Numbered from the stretch's first letter, positions 9,680-17,638 are shown. The stretch: DNA of 64,000 nucleotides from Acidobacteriota bacterium (GCA_003222895.1 QHXI01000060.1:1-64000); one strand, 5' to 3'. Numbers and translations: made by a program. Notes: generated from the sequence alone by a model not told the origin.

Positions 9680-10342
9680 ATGAACTGCGACAAGGAAACT
9701 GTAGCTACAATAGGTGGCACGAAGGTCTTCAGACTTAAGGGCAAGAGCGCCTTGTTCTTTCGCGCGGATATTGAGATTGATGCTGATGGTTCCCCTCGCG
9801 CTTACCATCCCACCAACGACAAGATCGCTCTTGATTTCAAGGCGAACGGTTTTCCGTTTGCGGTTGTTCATGTTAATGGAAAACCACATATACAGGGCCC
9901 AAACGATCCTGCCCCCGGTTTCTTTGTTTCGATGACCTCGCTGGAGGACACAAGTAAAGAGAAGACCGACCCCCGACGATACGTAGACTCTGTGGAGATT
10001 CCGTACATAGTGCTTCCTTCAGGGCTGATCGGAAACGGCAAGGCGAAGCTCGGAGATTTTGCGGCAGTTATCAATAAGAAGAACAACAAATCATCGTTTG
10101 CAATTTTTGCGGATGTAGGGCCAAAAAAGAAACTCGGAGAGGGTTCGATCGCTCTGGCGGCCGCTTTGGAGGTCAAAAAGAATCCAAAGACCGGAGGCCC
10201 TGCGGCCGATCTGATTTACGTTGTATTTCCCGGTTCTGGAAACGGGAAGCCAAGATCTCTCGACGAAGTAAACAGCAATGGTCAGGTGGCGTTTGCGAAT
10301 TTTGGCGGCATGGAGCAGGTGAATGCTTGCTTTGGTGCATAA
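9680..10342 (+). CDS. GH75-like chitosanase domain protein
   Basis: I choose the ATG at 9680 because AAAGGAGG stands directly before it, giving 220 residues. The sequence carries features of glycoside hydrolase family 75, the fungal chitosanase family: FRADIEIDADGSPRAYHP near the N-terminus, a QGPNDPAPGFFVS segment, YVDSVEIPYIVLP, and the catalytic block ADVGPKKKLGEGSIALA. In that block Asp145 and Glu154 are nine residues apart, the same spacing as the catalytic pair described for the Aspergillus enzyme. No signal peptide is visible, unlike fungal enzymes. Activity on chitosan or another amino-sugar polymer is an inference. Confidence 0.68.
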   Translation: MNCDKETVATIGGTKVFRLKGKSALFFRADIEIDADGSPRAYHPTNDKIALDFKANGFPFAVVHVNGKPHIQGPNDPAPGFFVSMTSLEDTSKEKTDPRRYVDSVEIPYIVLPSGLIGNGKAKLGDFAAVINKKNNKSSFAIFADVGPKKKLGEGSIALAAALEVKKNPKTGGPAADLIYVVFPGSGNGKPRSLDEVNSNGQVAFANFGGMEQVNACFGA

Positions 10343-10438
10343 CAAATGAGCTGGTTCCCAGAGCGATTATCGGCGCACACTTCTTGATCCAGCCTTTCGA
10401 CGACTAAACAAATGGTCGTCGCCTCGGAGAGATTAGAT

Positions 10439-11164
10439 ATGAACTTCCTAAGGTATCTGGATGCAGAGAAGGTTGGATTAGCTCTTGCTCTCGTCGCGTT
10501 AGGTGTGGGCTTATGGCATCTGCGAGAGATTAAGGAAATCTCCGGATCGATATCTACCCGATATGTCGATACCTTCCCTAGGAACTTGCCCTCCATCATT
10601 GATCTAATGGACCGAACCACTGGCAGCCTTTGGATCGTTACCGATACTCCTGCCTACGGCCATTTCTCGAACCCCGGTGGGTTTGAAAAATATAAAGTTA
10701 AACTAGAAGGCTTGGCCTCACCGGATAGTAAGATAAGTATTAGGCTGCTCACCTATGATGATCCAACCAGGATGTCTCACGCCAAACAGCAATTCTGCAC
10801 AACAGACATTAATCAGCTTCGGGAGAGAGACAGCTATAAAACTTACTTCGCCTATTGGAGGAACAAACCCCAGCCCGAGACGATGGACAATTTTTATAAT
10901 CCGATCCACGAGAACAATGATAACTTTCGGCGGGAACTTGCTCAGTACAACATTGAGATTAGCGAAACCAAAAACCCATTACCGGTTTTTCTTTGGATGC
11001 GTGACGAGCACGAGGCGATCTTTTCTTTTTACAACTACGGCCAAAGCCCTCGTGAAGTATCATTTCGCACTAATGATCAAAAGCTGCTTGCAGTACTCAA
11101 GGAAATGGCAGAGGTGGCCTTCAAAGACAGCAGTAGATATGAACCTCAGCCGAAGGCAAAATAA
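10439..11164 (+). CDS. membrane-anchored protein of unknown function, PLD-like region
   Basis: The ATG at 10439 follows GGAGAG and gives 241 residues. One membrane helix lies at about residues 10-27 (VGLALALVALGVGLWHL). The rest is a soluble domain: a segment SLWIVTDTPAYG, then ISIRLLTYDD, and near the end MRDEHEAIFSFYNYG. This strand pattern resembles phospholipase-D-like folds that have lost the HKD motifs, but no HKD is present, so the comparison is weak. It is the last gene of the accessory patch and ends about 75 bases before the M28 peptidase gene on the other strand. Function is unknown. Confidence 0.72.
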   Translation: MNFLRYLDAEKVGLALALVALGVGLWHLREIKEISGSISTRYVDTFPRNLPSIIDLMDRTTGSLWIVTDTPAYGHFSNPGGFEKYKVKLEGLASPDSKISIRLLTYDDPTRMSHAKQQFCTTDINQLRERDSYKTYFAYWRNKPQPETMDNFYNPIHENNDNFRRELAQYNIEISETKNPLPVFLWMRDEHEAIFSFYNYGQSPREVSFRTNDQKLLAVLKEMAEVAFKDSSRYEPQPKAK

Positions 11165-11239
11165 TTACCGGCTTCGACGCTTCAGGTGACTCTAAAGACT
11201 ACGAATAGAATTTTGAATAATGCCTGAGTTTATTTACCC

Positions 11240-12898
11240 CTATCGCTGATTTAGTTGCGCCGGCAATTGCTTGTCGACTTTCGGACGAGCAGGCAGGTCG
11301 GCGATAGTCCACAGAGTCATGTAGACCGTGCGCGTGACTTTCTCCATCTTGTCATAATCGATCTTCTGCGGCTCGTCGCCGGGGCGGTGATAGTCTTCGT
11401 GCACGCCGTCAAAATAAAAAATGATCGGGATGCCTTTGCGCGCATAGTTGTAATGATCGCTACGGAAAAAGAAATGATTCAAATCGTTCGGATCGTCGTA
11501 GCGATAGTCAAACGTCAGATTGAGGAACGATTTGTTCACCGTTTCGCTTAAGTTACCTAGTTCAGTGCTCATCATCTTCGATCCGATCACGTAAACGGTG
11601 TTCGGCCCAGACAGATCTTTGTTGAGTTGATTCGTGTCGCCTTCTTTTTTGCTCCGGCCAATCATGTCGATGTTCAGCTGCGTGACGATCTTATTGAGCG
11701 GGATCGTGGGGTAATCGGTAAAGTAACGCGAGCCCCACAGACCTTTCTCTTCGCCGCAATGCCACACAAACAAGACCGATCGTTTCGGTCGTCGCTTCGC
11801 GTGCGAGATCGCCTCGGCCATTCCCAGCAGAGCGGTAGTCCCTGAGCCGTCGTCATCGGCGCCGTTGCATATCGGATCGGCAGTTCCCGGCGCGCAGATG
11901 CCTATGTGATCGTAATGCGCGCCCACCGCGACGTATTCATTTTTCAAAACCGGATCGCTGCCTTCCCAAACGGCGACTATATTTTGAGTGGCCGGATGTT
12001 CGCTCTTCACCGCCACGGTAATCGTAACTTTCTTGTCCGCGCTAAGATCGAAAGCCGGAACGTCCTGGCCGTTCGCGAGCGCGACCGCATCGACTTTTTC
12101 GCCATCAAACAGGGCCTTCGCCATTTTCACGGACATCACGATGTTGGGAACGGGCGGCGTGCTCGGTTGGGAAGTGAACTTTTCGACGACCGAACGAGCG
12201 GGCTGCATCGCGCGCTGCTTAAGCTGTTCCCAACTTAGCAACGCGTTCGCATCCGGGATTACCAGCACGCCTTTGGCGCCGTGCTGTTGCGCGTAAACGC
12301 CGGGGCTGCTCCAATCGGTTCCCATCTGGCCAGCGAGGTCTGCGCGTGTCACTCCGCGCGGAAATCCGCTGCCCACAACCACCATGACCTTGTCTTTCAC
12401 GTCGACGCCTTTGTACGAATCAAGGTTCTTCGACTTGATCACCCAGCCATTGCCGGCAAACACAAACGGTCCGGTCAGTGTCGCCGCGACCGAGTTCGGC
12501 AGGAAGTCTTCGCCGACAACAAAATCTTTTCCGTTAATCTGCGCCGTTGTCTTGGTCGCGTCGACCGCCTCGCGCCGCAGGGCGATCTTTTGAAAGAAAG
12601 TTCCCTCGTCGCCCATGGGCTTAAAGCCCCAGCGGCCAAGATTCATCGCGATGAATTTCGCGGTCGTGTCCAACCCGCGCGAGGGTGTGTCGCGTCCTTC
12701 CATTTCATCAGACGCGATGAACGTAAGATAGCTGCGCAACAGTGCCGCGGTTATCGCGTCGACGCCGCGCGCTTTGATAATGACTACGGATGTATGCGCG
12801 CTGGCGCGAGCCGCTGGGCGTTGCGCAAGAGTCGTCGGCAGCGCGAGCGAAAGCGCCGCCAGAACGATCAGCGAATAGAGTTTTAGTGTCTTAAGCAT
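11240..12898 (-). CDS. secreted M28 family aminopeptidase
   Basis: This 552-residue protein begins with a signal peptide (hydrophobic stretch at about 8-24, ending near TLAQ). A PA-type insert domain (about 130-270) precedes the M28 zinc peptidase domain. Metal and catalytic motifs are complete: GAHYDHIG, NGADDDGSGT, CGEEKGLWGS, NIDMIGR and a late FRSDHYNYARKGIP...HEDYHRPGDE. It should remove N-terminal residues from peptides outside the cytoplasm. It follows pntB with a 38-base gap and may be co-transcribed. A relic of a second copy's C-terminus lies at 8632-8697. Confidence 0.9.
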   Translation of the reverse strand: MLKTLKLYSLIVLAALSLALPTTLAQRPAARASAHTSVVIIKARGVDAITAALLRSYLTFIASDEMEGRDTPSRGLDTTAKFIAMNLGRWGFKPMGDEGTFFQKIALRREAVDATKTTAQINGKDFVVGEDFLPNSVAATLTGPFVFAGNGWVIKSKNLDSYKGVDVKDKVMVVVGSGFPRGVTRADLAGQMGTDWSSPGVYAQQHGAKGVLVIPDANALLSWEQLKQRAMQPARSVVEKFTSQPSTPPVPNIVMSVKMAKALFDGEKVDAVALANGQDVPAFDLSADKKVTITVAVKSEHPATQNIVAVWEGSDPVLKNEYVAVGAHYDHIGICAPGTADPICNGADDDGSGTTALLGMAEAISHAKRRPKRSVLFVWHCGEEKGLWGSRYFTDYPTIPLNKIVTQLNIDMIGRSKKEGDTNQLNKDLSGPNTVYVIGSKMMSTELGNLSETVNKSFLNLTFDYRYDDPNDLNHFFFRSDHYNYARKGIPIIFYFDGVHEDYHRPGDEPQKIDYDKMEKVTRTVYMTLWTIADLPARPKVDKQLPAQLNQR

Positions 12899-12936
12899 GA
12901 TGTCGGTTTATTTATACGCGCCAATGCGGGATTTGG

Positions 12937-14337
12937 TTACGCGTGTTGGACCGCGCCGACCAACTTCGTTAGCGTGTCTTTCGCGTCGCCGTAGAGCATC
13001 CCCGTCACCGGTTTGAAGAATAGAGGATTTTCGAGGCCGGAGAAACCTTTGCCCTGACCGCGCTTGAGGACGATCACGGATTTCGATCGATCGACTTCGA
13101 TGATCGGCATGCCGGCAATCGGGCTGGATGGATTGTCGCGCGCGTCGGGATTCACAACGTCGTTTGCGCCGATGACGACCGAGACGTCTGTGCTGGAAAG
13201 TTCAGGATTAATTTGTTCGAGTTCGTAAAGCTGTGAGTAAGGCACGTTCGCTTCCGCAAGTAAAACGTTCATGTGACCGGGCATGCGACCGGCAACAGGA
13301 TGAATGCCGTACTTCACGATCACGCCGCGCTCTTCGAGCACGTTCGCCAACTCGCGCACCGCGTGCTGCGCCTGCGCCGTTGCCAAACCATAACCGGGCA
13401 CGAACACAACCTTGCTCGCGTACGCGAGTTGCACGGCAACATCATCCATGCTGACTTCGCGCATTGTGCCCTGTTCGCCTTCACCAGCCGTCGCTGTCGC
13501 CGCACTTCCGAAGGCGCCGAACAAAACATTCGTGATCGAGCGATTCATCGCGCGGCACATCAGAATTGAGAGAATGAATCCTGAGAATCCATCGAGCGTT
13601 CCCGCGATGATCAGCACGTTATTGCCGAGCACGAATCCCGTCGCCGCCGAAGCGAGTCCCGCGTACGAATTCAACAGAGACATCACGACTGGCATGTCCG
13701 CCGATCCAATCGGCAACACGAGCAAGACTCCGAAGACGAATGCCAGCCCCAGCATCACGTAAAACGGAATGACTGCCGTTGGCACGAAGATCAGATAGAT
13801 GAACAGCCCGATAGTCACCGCCAGCAGAGTCATGTTGAAGATGTTCTGCCCGCGATAGACCAGCGGCTTGCCCGGCACAATTCCCTGTAATTTTCCGAAC
13901 GCGATCAGACTGCCGGTGGTCGTGAGCGATCCGAGCATGATCTCGAAACCCATCGCGCCCATCTTCACCTGGCCTAACTCTGCCAGCGGCTTGAAGCCAT
14001 GCGTGTAGCTGTAATACTCCGCGATTCCGACCAGCGCCGCCGCGAACGCGCCGAACGCGTGCGACAACGCAGTTCGTTGCGGCATCGCAGTCATTGGCAC
14101 CCAGACACCCATCGCTGCGCCAAGCGTCGAACCCAGTAGCAGGCCCACGATGATCCAGGTGTAGGAGACGATCTCGAAGTGCATGAGCGTGCCGATGATG
14201 GCCATCATCATGCCGAACTCGGCCATGTGCATTCCGCGCTTGGCGGTTTCGGGATGGCTCAAGCCCTTCAATCCGAGAATGAAAAGGATCGAAGCAAGCA
14301 GGTAACTAAATTCGATGAAGTATGTTTGCCAGTTCAT
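12937..14337 (-). CDS. pntB: NAD(P) transhydrogenase subunit beta
   Basis: The 466-residue protein has about nine membrane helices in its first 270 residues (domain II). Then comes the NADP(H)-binding domain III, with the signature GYGLATAQAQHAVREL and later GANDVVNP and KRGQGKGFSGLENPLF. With PntAA and PntAB it couples proton flow across the membrane to hydride transfer from NADH to NADP+. The length matches the usual 460-470 residues. In this operon it comes after pntAB, separated by an inserted hairpin repeat of about 200 bases. Confidence 0.95.
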   Translation of the reverse strand: MNWQTYFIEFSYLLASILFILGLKGLSHPETAKRGMHMAEFGMMMAIIGTLMHFEIVSYTWIIVGLLLGSTLGAAMGVWVPMTAMPQRTALSHAFGAFAAALVGIAEYYSYTHGFKPLAELGQVKMGAMGFEIMLGSLTTTGSLIAFGKLQGIVPGKPLVYRGQNIFNMTLLAVTIGLFIYLIFVPTAVIPFYVMLGLAFVFGVLLVLPIGSADMPVVMSLLNSYAGLASAATGFVLGNNVLIIAGTLDGFSGFILSILMCRAMNRSITNVLFGAFGSAATATAGEGEQGTMREVSMDDVAVQLAYASKVVFVPGYGLATAQAQHAVRELANVLEERGVIVKYGIHPVAGRMPGHMNVLLAEANVPYSQLYELEQINPELSSTDVSVVIGANDVVNPDARDNPSSPIAGMPIIEVDRSKSVIVLKRGQGKGFSGLENPLFFKPVTGMLYGDAKDTLTKLVGAVQHA

Positions 14338-14340
14338 TAC

Positions 14341-14541
14341 GATCTATCCGCAGATTACGCAGATTTCACAGATTCGAAAAAAGAATTAGCCACGAAAAAG
14401 CACAAAAGGCTCAAAATGAAAATTCCTGGCTCGGGATCAATTTCAGTGAAGAACTTGCGTTCGGTTTTGATTTCATTCTGTGCGTTTTGTGCCTTTTTGT
14501 GGCCGATGTTTCTTATCTGTGTAATCTGCGAAATCTGTGGA
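14341..14541. repeat. giant two-block hairpin repeat inside the pnt operon
   Basis: Outer arms ATCCGCAGATTACGCAGATT (from about 14343) and AATCTGCGAAATCTGTGGAT (ending about 14541) are near complements. Inner arms GCCACGAAAAAGCACAAAAG (about 14389-14408) and CTTTTGTGC-type sequence at about 14481-14505 pair in the same way. The predicted structure spans almost the whole intergenic region between pntAB and pntB. Its design matches the repeat at 1547-1702. Confidence 0.75.
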
Positions 14542-14847
14542 TTATTTCTTTGTTTCTCTGCGCTTGAACATCCTCAACATGCGATCGGTAATTACGAAGC
14601 CACCGACCACGTTCGTCGTCGAACAAACAACTGCAATGAATCCAAGAACCATCGCGACCTTGCTGTGATGCGGCCCGGTGCCGCCTGCAATCACAATCGA
14701 TCCGACCAGCGAAATGCCTGAGATCGCATTCGTCGCCGACATCAGAGGCGTGTGCAAGAGCGGCGGCACGCGCGAGATGACTTGATAGCCAAGAAACGCG
14801 GCAAGCGCAAAGACGTAAAGGGCGGTAATGATGTTTGTTGGCGACAT
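14542..14847 (-). CDS. pntAB: NAD(P) transhydrogenase subunit alpha, membrane part
   Basis: This 101-residue protein contains three hydrophobic helices and matches the small membrane subunit of split-alpha transhydrogenases. The family segment SRVPPLLHTPLMSATNAISGI is near the N-terminus. It anchors the soluble PntAA to PntB. In related operons it follows pntAA directly; here two unrelated genes (14861-16077) come between. The C-terminal tail (FKRRETKK) is charged and ends next to the repeat. Confidence 0.93.
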   Translation of the reverse strand: MSPTNIITALYVFALAAFLGYQVISRVPPLLHTPLMSATNAISGISLVGSIVIAGGTGPHHSKVAMVLGFIAVVCSTTNVVGGFVITDRMLRMFKRRETKK

Positions 14848-14860
14848 TAGGTTCCTGATT

Positions 14861-15244
14861 TTAAGCAGCCTTACTCTGAGATAATAGTGAATTAACGATC
14901 TGGTGGACGCGCTTTCCTGAAAGAGTTTCTTTTAAGACCGCTATGAACGAAGTTTCATCCGGGCACTGGACATTACTCCCGCCTAGGTGGCGAATGACTA
15001 GTAAGGGATACAGAGTCATATCGTGAGAAATGGTGAGTACTGTAACTCGGTAATTGTCGAGTGCCGGAGCAACGATTTCGAACTCTGACACGATGTTGCC
15101 GCCCCTTTGTGTGGTTATCACGTCTCCAACCAAGACGTTATTTGTTTGGTCGCCAAGGATCGTCGCCTGCTCTCGCAATATGCTCACGGGTGTTCGTAGA
15201 TCCCCCGATTTAGGTAGGTCCCCCCAAAGATTTTCGGTGTTCAT
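14861..15244 (-). CDS. small protein of unknown function paired with EEP nuclease-fold gene
   Basis: The 127-residue protein begins MNTENLWGDLPKSGD and has no signal peptide or membrane helix. Its start is supported by AAAGGAAACGG upstream. Predicted strands (NNVLVGDVITT, NYRVTVLTIS, PLLVIRHL) suggest an alpha/beta domain. It lies 14 bases after the stop of the endonuclease/exonuclease/phosphatase-fold gene and is certainly co-transcribed with it. Both sit between pntAA and pntAB. I do not recognise the family. The tight pairing with a possible nuclease makes a partner, inhibitor or immunity role possible, but nothing in the sequence proves it. Confidence 0.72.
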   Translation of the reverse strand: MNTENLWGDLPKSGDLRTPVSILREQATILGDQTNNVLVGDVITTQRGGNIVSEFEIVAPALDNYRVTVLTISHDMTLYPLLVIRHLGGSNVQCPDETSFIAVLKETLSGKRVHQIVNSLLSQSKAA

Positions 15245-15258
15245 GCCGTTTCCTTTCT

Positions 15259-16077
15259 TTAGATCTCTGAAAGATCTAACGCAAATACGATCGGTAAATG
15301 ATCTGATGCACTCACTGTGTCAGGGATTCCTTCGTTCGTAAGGAGAGACTTCGCCCCTACAACCGTCACCACTTTGAATGCTTCGTCGCGAAATCTGTTA
15401 ATCAATTCAGGCCGTAATAAGATTTGATCGTAAGTATTCCAGAAGTAATTCACTTGTCTATTGCTCTGACGATAATACGTGCCTGGTGGCCCTTCGGAGC
15501 AATCTCCCATTCTTCCCCACATCGGGTTATAAAAGAAAAATCGCGCCTCACCCCCAACGACTCTAGATATCTTTAGCGCTGTTCTCTTGTCCATTACTGC
15601 ATGTAATGCCTCGGCAGCGGAGACTCCCGCTTCAAAAGGATTCATGTTGAGATCGCCTACGATGACTGTTCTCCGATGGCCAACATGGCTTTCTTGCTCT
15701 TCAATTTTTCTCGCAAATCGCGTTGCCGTCAACGATTGGTCCTCGGACTCTTGATAGAGTTTACTCGACAGATGAGCCGCGACGAGAAGTATCTCAACAC
15801 CAACGGGAGGAACCAATCGTCTGATTGAAAGAAACCCGGTATCCGCCAATGGCTGAATAGCAGTTCGAGGTAAGCGGGCCAAGATCAGCAACCGATCCAA
15901 AGCGCTAAAGGTCAACGAATACTTCCGTACTCTTTTTGCATTCAACGTTACCAATAGATCGGCGACTTGAATTTTGCACTCAGCTAATATGATAACGTCT
16001 ATATCATGCTCGACCGCGATTGCGGCGATGGTTTCTTGAAGTGGTTTCTGATTTAGATTCCAGAATAGAAAAGTCAT
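15259..16077 (-). CDS. endonuclease/exonuclease/phosphatase-fold protein
   Basis: The 272-residue protein has the full active-site set of the EEP superfamily (DNase I, ExoIII, inositol phosphatases). These are Asn7 in FWNLN, Glu33 in LAECK, His102, GDLN at 141-144 (Asp142 and Asn144), and SDH at 258-260. It therefore probably hydrolyses a phosphodiester or phosphomonoester with a metal ion. No signal peptide is seen, so it acts in the cytoplasm. The gene follows pntAA by 21 bases and precedes a small protein of unknown function by 14 bases. Its A/T-richer sequence and its position suggest insertion into the pnt operon. The substrate is unknown. Confidence 0.85.
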   Translation of the reverse strand: MTFLFWNLNQKPLQETIAAIAVEHDIDVIILAECKIQVADLLVTLNAKRVRKYSLTFSALDRLLILARLPRTAIQPLADTGFLSIRRLVPPVGVEILLVAAHLSSKLYQESEDQSLTATRFARKIEEQESHVGHRRTVIVGDLNMNPFEAGVSAAEALHAVMDKRTALKISRVVGGEARFFFYNPMWGRMGDCSEGPPGTYYRQSNRQVNYFWNTYDQILLRPELINRFRDEAFKVVTVVGAKSLLTNEGIPDTVSASDHLPIVFALDLSEI

Positions 16078-16098
16078 GGCTGCCGGTCTTTGTTTCGA

Positions 16099-17235
16099 TC
16101 AAGTTGCGCCCATCGCCGCCGCCACGCGTTGATTCATCCACTTGCCTTCGTGCGTCACGCACGATGGGCCGACGATGTTGTCTTCCATGTCGACGTGCAG
16201 CTCGCCGTCTTTGATCAGTAGAGTCAAAAACGATGTCACGTTGCGTGAATAAAGTTGACTGGCATGCACGGGCACAGTCGCCGGCAAGTTTGTAGGCGCG
16301 AGAACCGTGACACCATTGCGTTCGACATTCTCGTCGGGCTTGCTCAGTGTGACGTTGCCTCCAGTTGCCCCAGCGAGGTCGATAACTATTGAACCGCGCT
16401 TCATTCCATTCACGGCGTTCTCATCCATCAGCACGGGCGCGCGTCGACCCGGCACCTGCGCAGTCGTGATAATGACGTCGGCGCTTTTTGCTTGTTCAGC
16501 GATCAGATCGCGGCCGCGCTGCAAAGCTTCCGGCGAAAGCTCAACTGCATATCCGCCTTTGTCTTCGGTTTGAATCCCGCCGAGATCGACTTCCAAAAAT
16601 TTCGCGCCCAGCGAACGCACCTGCTCACCGGCCGCGGCGCGCACGTCGTACGCTTCAACCACCGCGCCCAGTCTTCGCGCCGTCGCGATGGCTTGCAAGC
16701 CGGCGACGCCCGCGCCTAACACGAGCACGCGCGCCGGCGGCACCGTGCCCGCCGCGGTCATCAACAAAGGAAACATGCGCGGAATTCGATCGGCTCCGAG
16801 CAGCACCGCTTTGTAACCCGCGACCGTCGCCATCGATGACAGCGCGTCCATGGCTTGCGCGCGTGTGATGCGCGGCACAAGTTCCATCGAGAACGTCGTC
16901 AATCCATTTTCCAGGGCTGGAGTTAACTTCGCAGGTTCATCCAGGGGTCTCAGAAATCCGAGCACGACCGCGCCCTTCTTCAACTTTTGGAAATCATCCG
17001 CGGAAGGACGATTGACGGTGACCAGCACATCCGCCCTGGCCAGTAAAGCGTTTCGATCAGAAACGATTTCAGCAGCGGCCGATTCGTAATCGTCATCGGT
17101 GCGCGCGGCACCGAGTCCTGCGCCGCTTTCGATTGACACGGACGCTTTCGCGGCGACGAGCTTCTGCACCGATTCCGGCATCAGCGCGACGCGCGATTCC
17201 GTTGACCCGGTTTCATTCACTACCGCAATGTTCAT
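16099..17235 (-). CDS. pntAA: NAD(P) transhydrogenase subunit alpha, soluble NAD-binding part
   Basis: The 378-residue protein matches the NAD(H)-binding domain I of transhydrogenase and is related to alanine dehydrogenase. It opens with MNIAVVNETGSTESRVAL, has the Rossmann motif VLGAGVAGLQAIATARRLGA at about 169-188, and continues with VVEAYDVRAAAGEQVRSLGA and IVIDLAGATGGN. It is the first gene of the operon and is read from a plausible promoter just upstream. The membrane partner pntAB is displaced by two inserted genes, so this is a split alpha subunit. Confidence 0.94.
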   Translation of the reverse strand: MNIAVVNETGSTESRVALMPESVQKLVAAKASVSIESGAGLGAARTDDDYESAAAEIVSDRNALLARADVLVTVNRPSADDFQKLKKGAVVLGFLRPLDEPAKLTPALENGLTTFSMELVPRITRAQAMDALSSMATVAGYKAVLLGADRIPRMFPLLMTAAGTVPPARVLVLGAGVAGLQAIATARRLGAVVEAYDVRAAAGEQVRSLGAKFLEVDLGGIQTEDKGGYAVELSPEALQRGRDLIAEQAKSADVIITTAQVPGRRAPVLMDENAVNGMKRGSIVIDLAGATGGNVTLSKPDENVERNGVTVLAPTNLPATVPVHASQLYSRNVTSFLTLLIKDGELHVDMEDNIVGPSCVTHEGKWMNQRVAAAMGAT

Positions 17236-17287
17236 TTGGATCTAGCCAGCGTCACCGAATCGGATGAACTAGGAATTGCGAACGCGG

Positions 17288-17315
17288 AGTATAACATGCG
17301 CCGTTTCCCAGTAAA
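17288..17315 (-). promoter_or_regulatory. possible sigma70 promoter for pnt operon
   Basis: On the minus strand TATACT (17288-17293) lies 16 bases after TTTACT (17310-17315), about 50 bases upstream of the pntAA start. The -10 is good and the -35 matches four of six consensus bases. Confidence 0.45.
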
Positions 17316-17345
17316 TGTGATGCGGAGCACATCGGGCGGTCGAAC

Positions 17346-17374
17346 TTGCGGGTGAACTCTAGCGTCTCTATAAT
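17346..17374 (+). promoter_or_regulatory. sigma70 promoter for tRNA-Glu
   Basis: TTGCGG (17346-17351) and a perfect TATAAT (17369-17374) are separated by 17 bases. The -10 box ends nine bases before the tRNA 5' end, as expected for a short leader. Confidence 0.75.
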
Positions 17375-17383
17375 CCGAATCAC

Positions 17384-17460
17384 GGCGCATTGGTGTAGTT
17401 GGTTAACACGCTGCCCTCTCAAGGCAGAGATCACGGGTTCGAGTCCCGTATGCGCTACCA
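17384..17460 (+). tRNA. tRNA-Glu (anticodon CTC)
   Basis: A complete cloverleaf can be drawn. The 7-bp acceptor stem is GGCGCAT with ATGCGCT, with a G-U first pair. The D stem is GTGT/ACAC. The anticodon stem CTGCC/GGCAG holds loop CTCTCAA, so the anticodon is CTC at 17418-17420. The T stem is ACGGG/CCCGT with loop TTCGAGT. A genomically encoded CCA ends at 17460. It decodes GAG. A promoter lies upstream and a hairpin with a T-rich tail lies downstream. Confidence 0.95.
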
Positions 17461-17507
17461 AAAAAATCAGCAGGCAGTAAGCAGAAAGCAGCAGGCAGAA
17501 AAAGCAG

Positions 17508-17550
17508 AGCCGAGCGGAATCGATTGATTTGCTCGGCTCAAGTTGTTTTC
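17508..17550 (+). terminator. probable terminator after tRNA-Glu
   Basis: The 9-bp stem GAGCCGAGC (17508-17516) and GCTCGGCTC (17531-17539) has a 14-base loop. AAGTTGTTTTC follows, a moderately T-rich tail on the plus strand, about 50 bases after the tRNA. Confidence 0.55.
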
Positions 17551-17575
17551 AGGTGACTCATAATTTAGCAGGGTC

Positions 17576-17638
17576 AGAGTACCAACTTTAGTCAGGTAGT
17601 TTTGGTAGAAAGCAATGCCCAACTAAAGTTGGTACTCT
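17576..17638. repeat. perfect 17-bp inverted repeat
   Basis: AGAGTACCAACTTTAGT (17576-17592) is exactly complemented by ACTAAAGTTGGTACTCT (17622-17638) across a 29-base spacer. It lies between the tRNA terminator and the convergent lipocalin-like gene. It belongs to none of the other repeat families in the window. Confidence 0.85.

Noticed and set aside
17252-17461. Minus-strand frame across the tRNA and its leader
   Set aside because: It is the reverse complement of a tRNA gene with its promoter and terminal CCA; spurious frames of this kind are common over tRNA genes.
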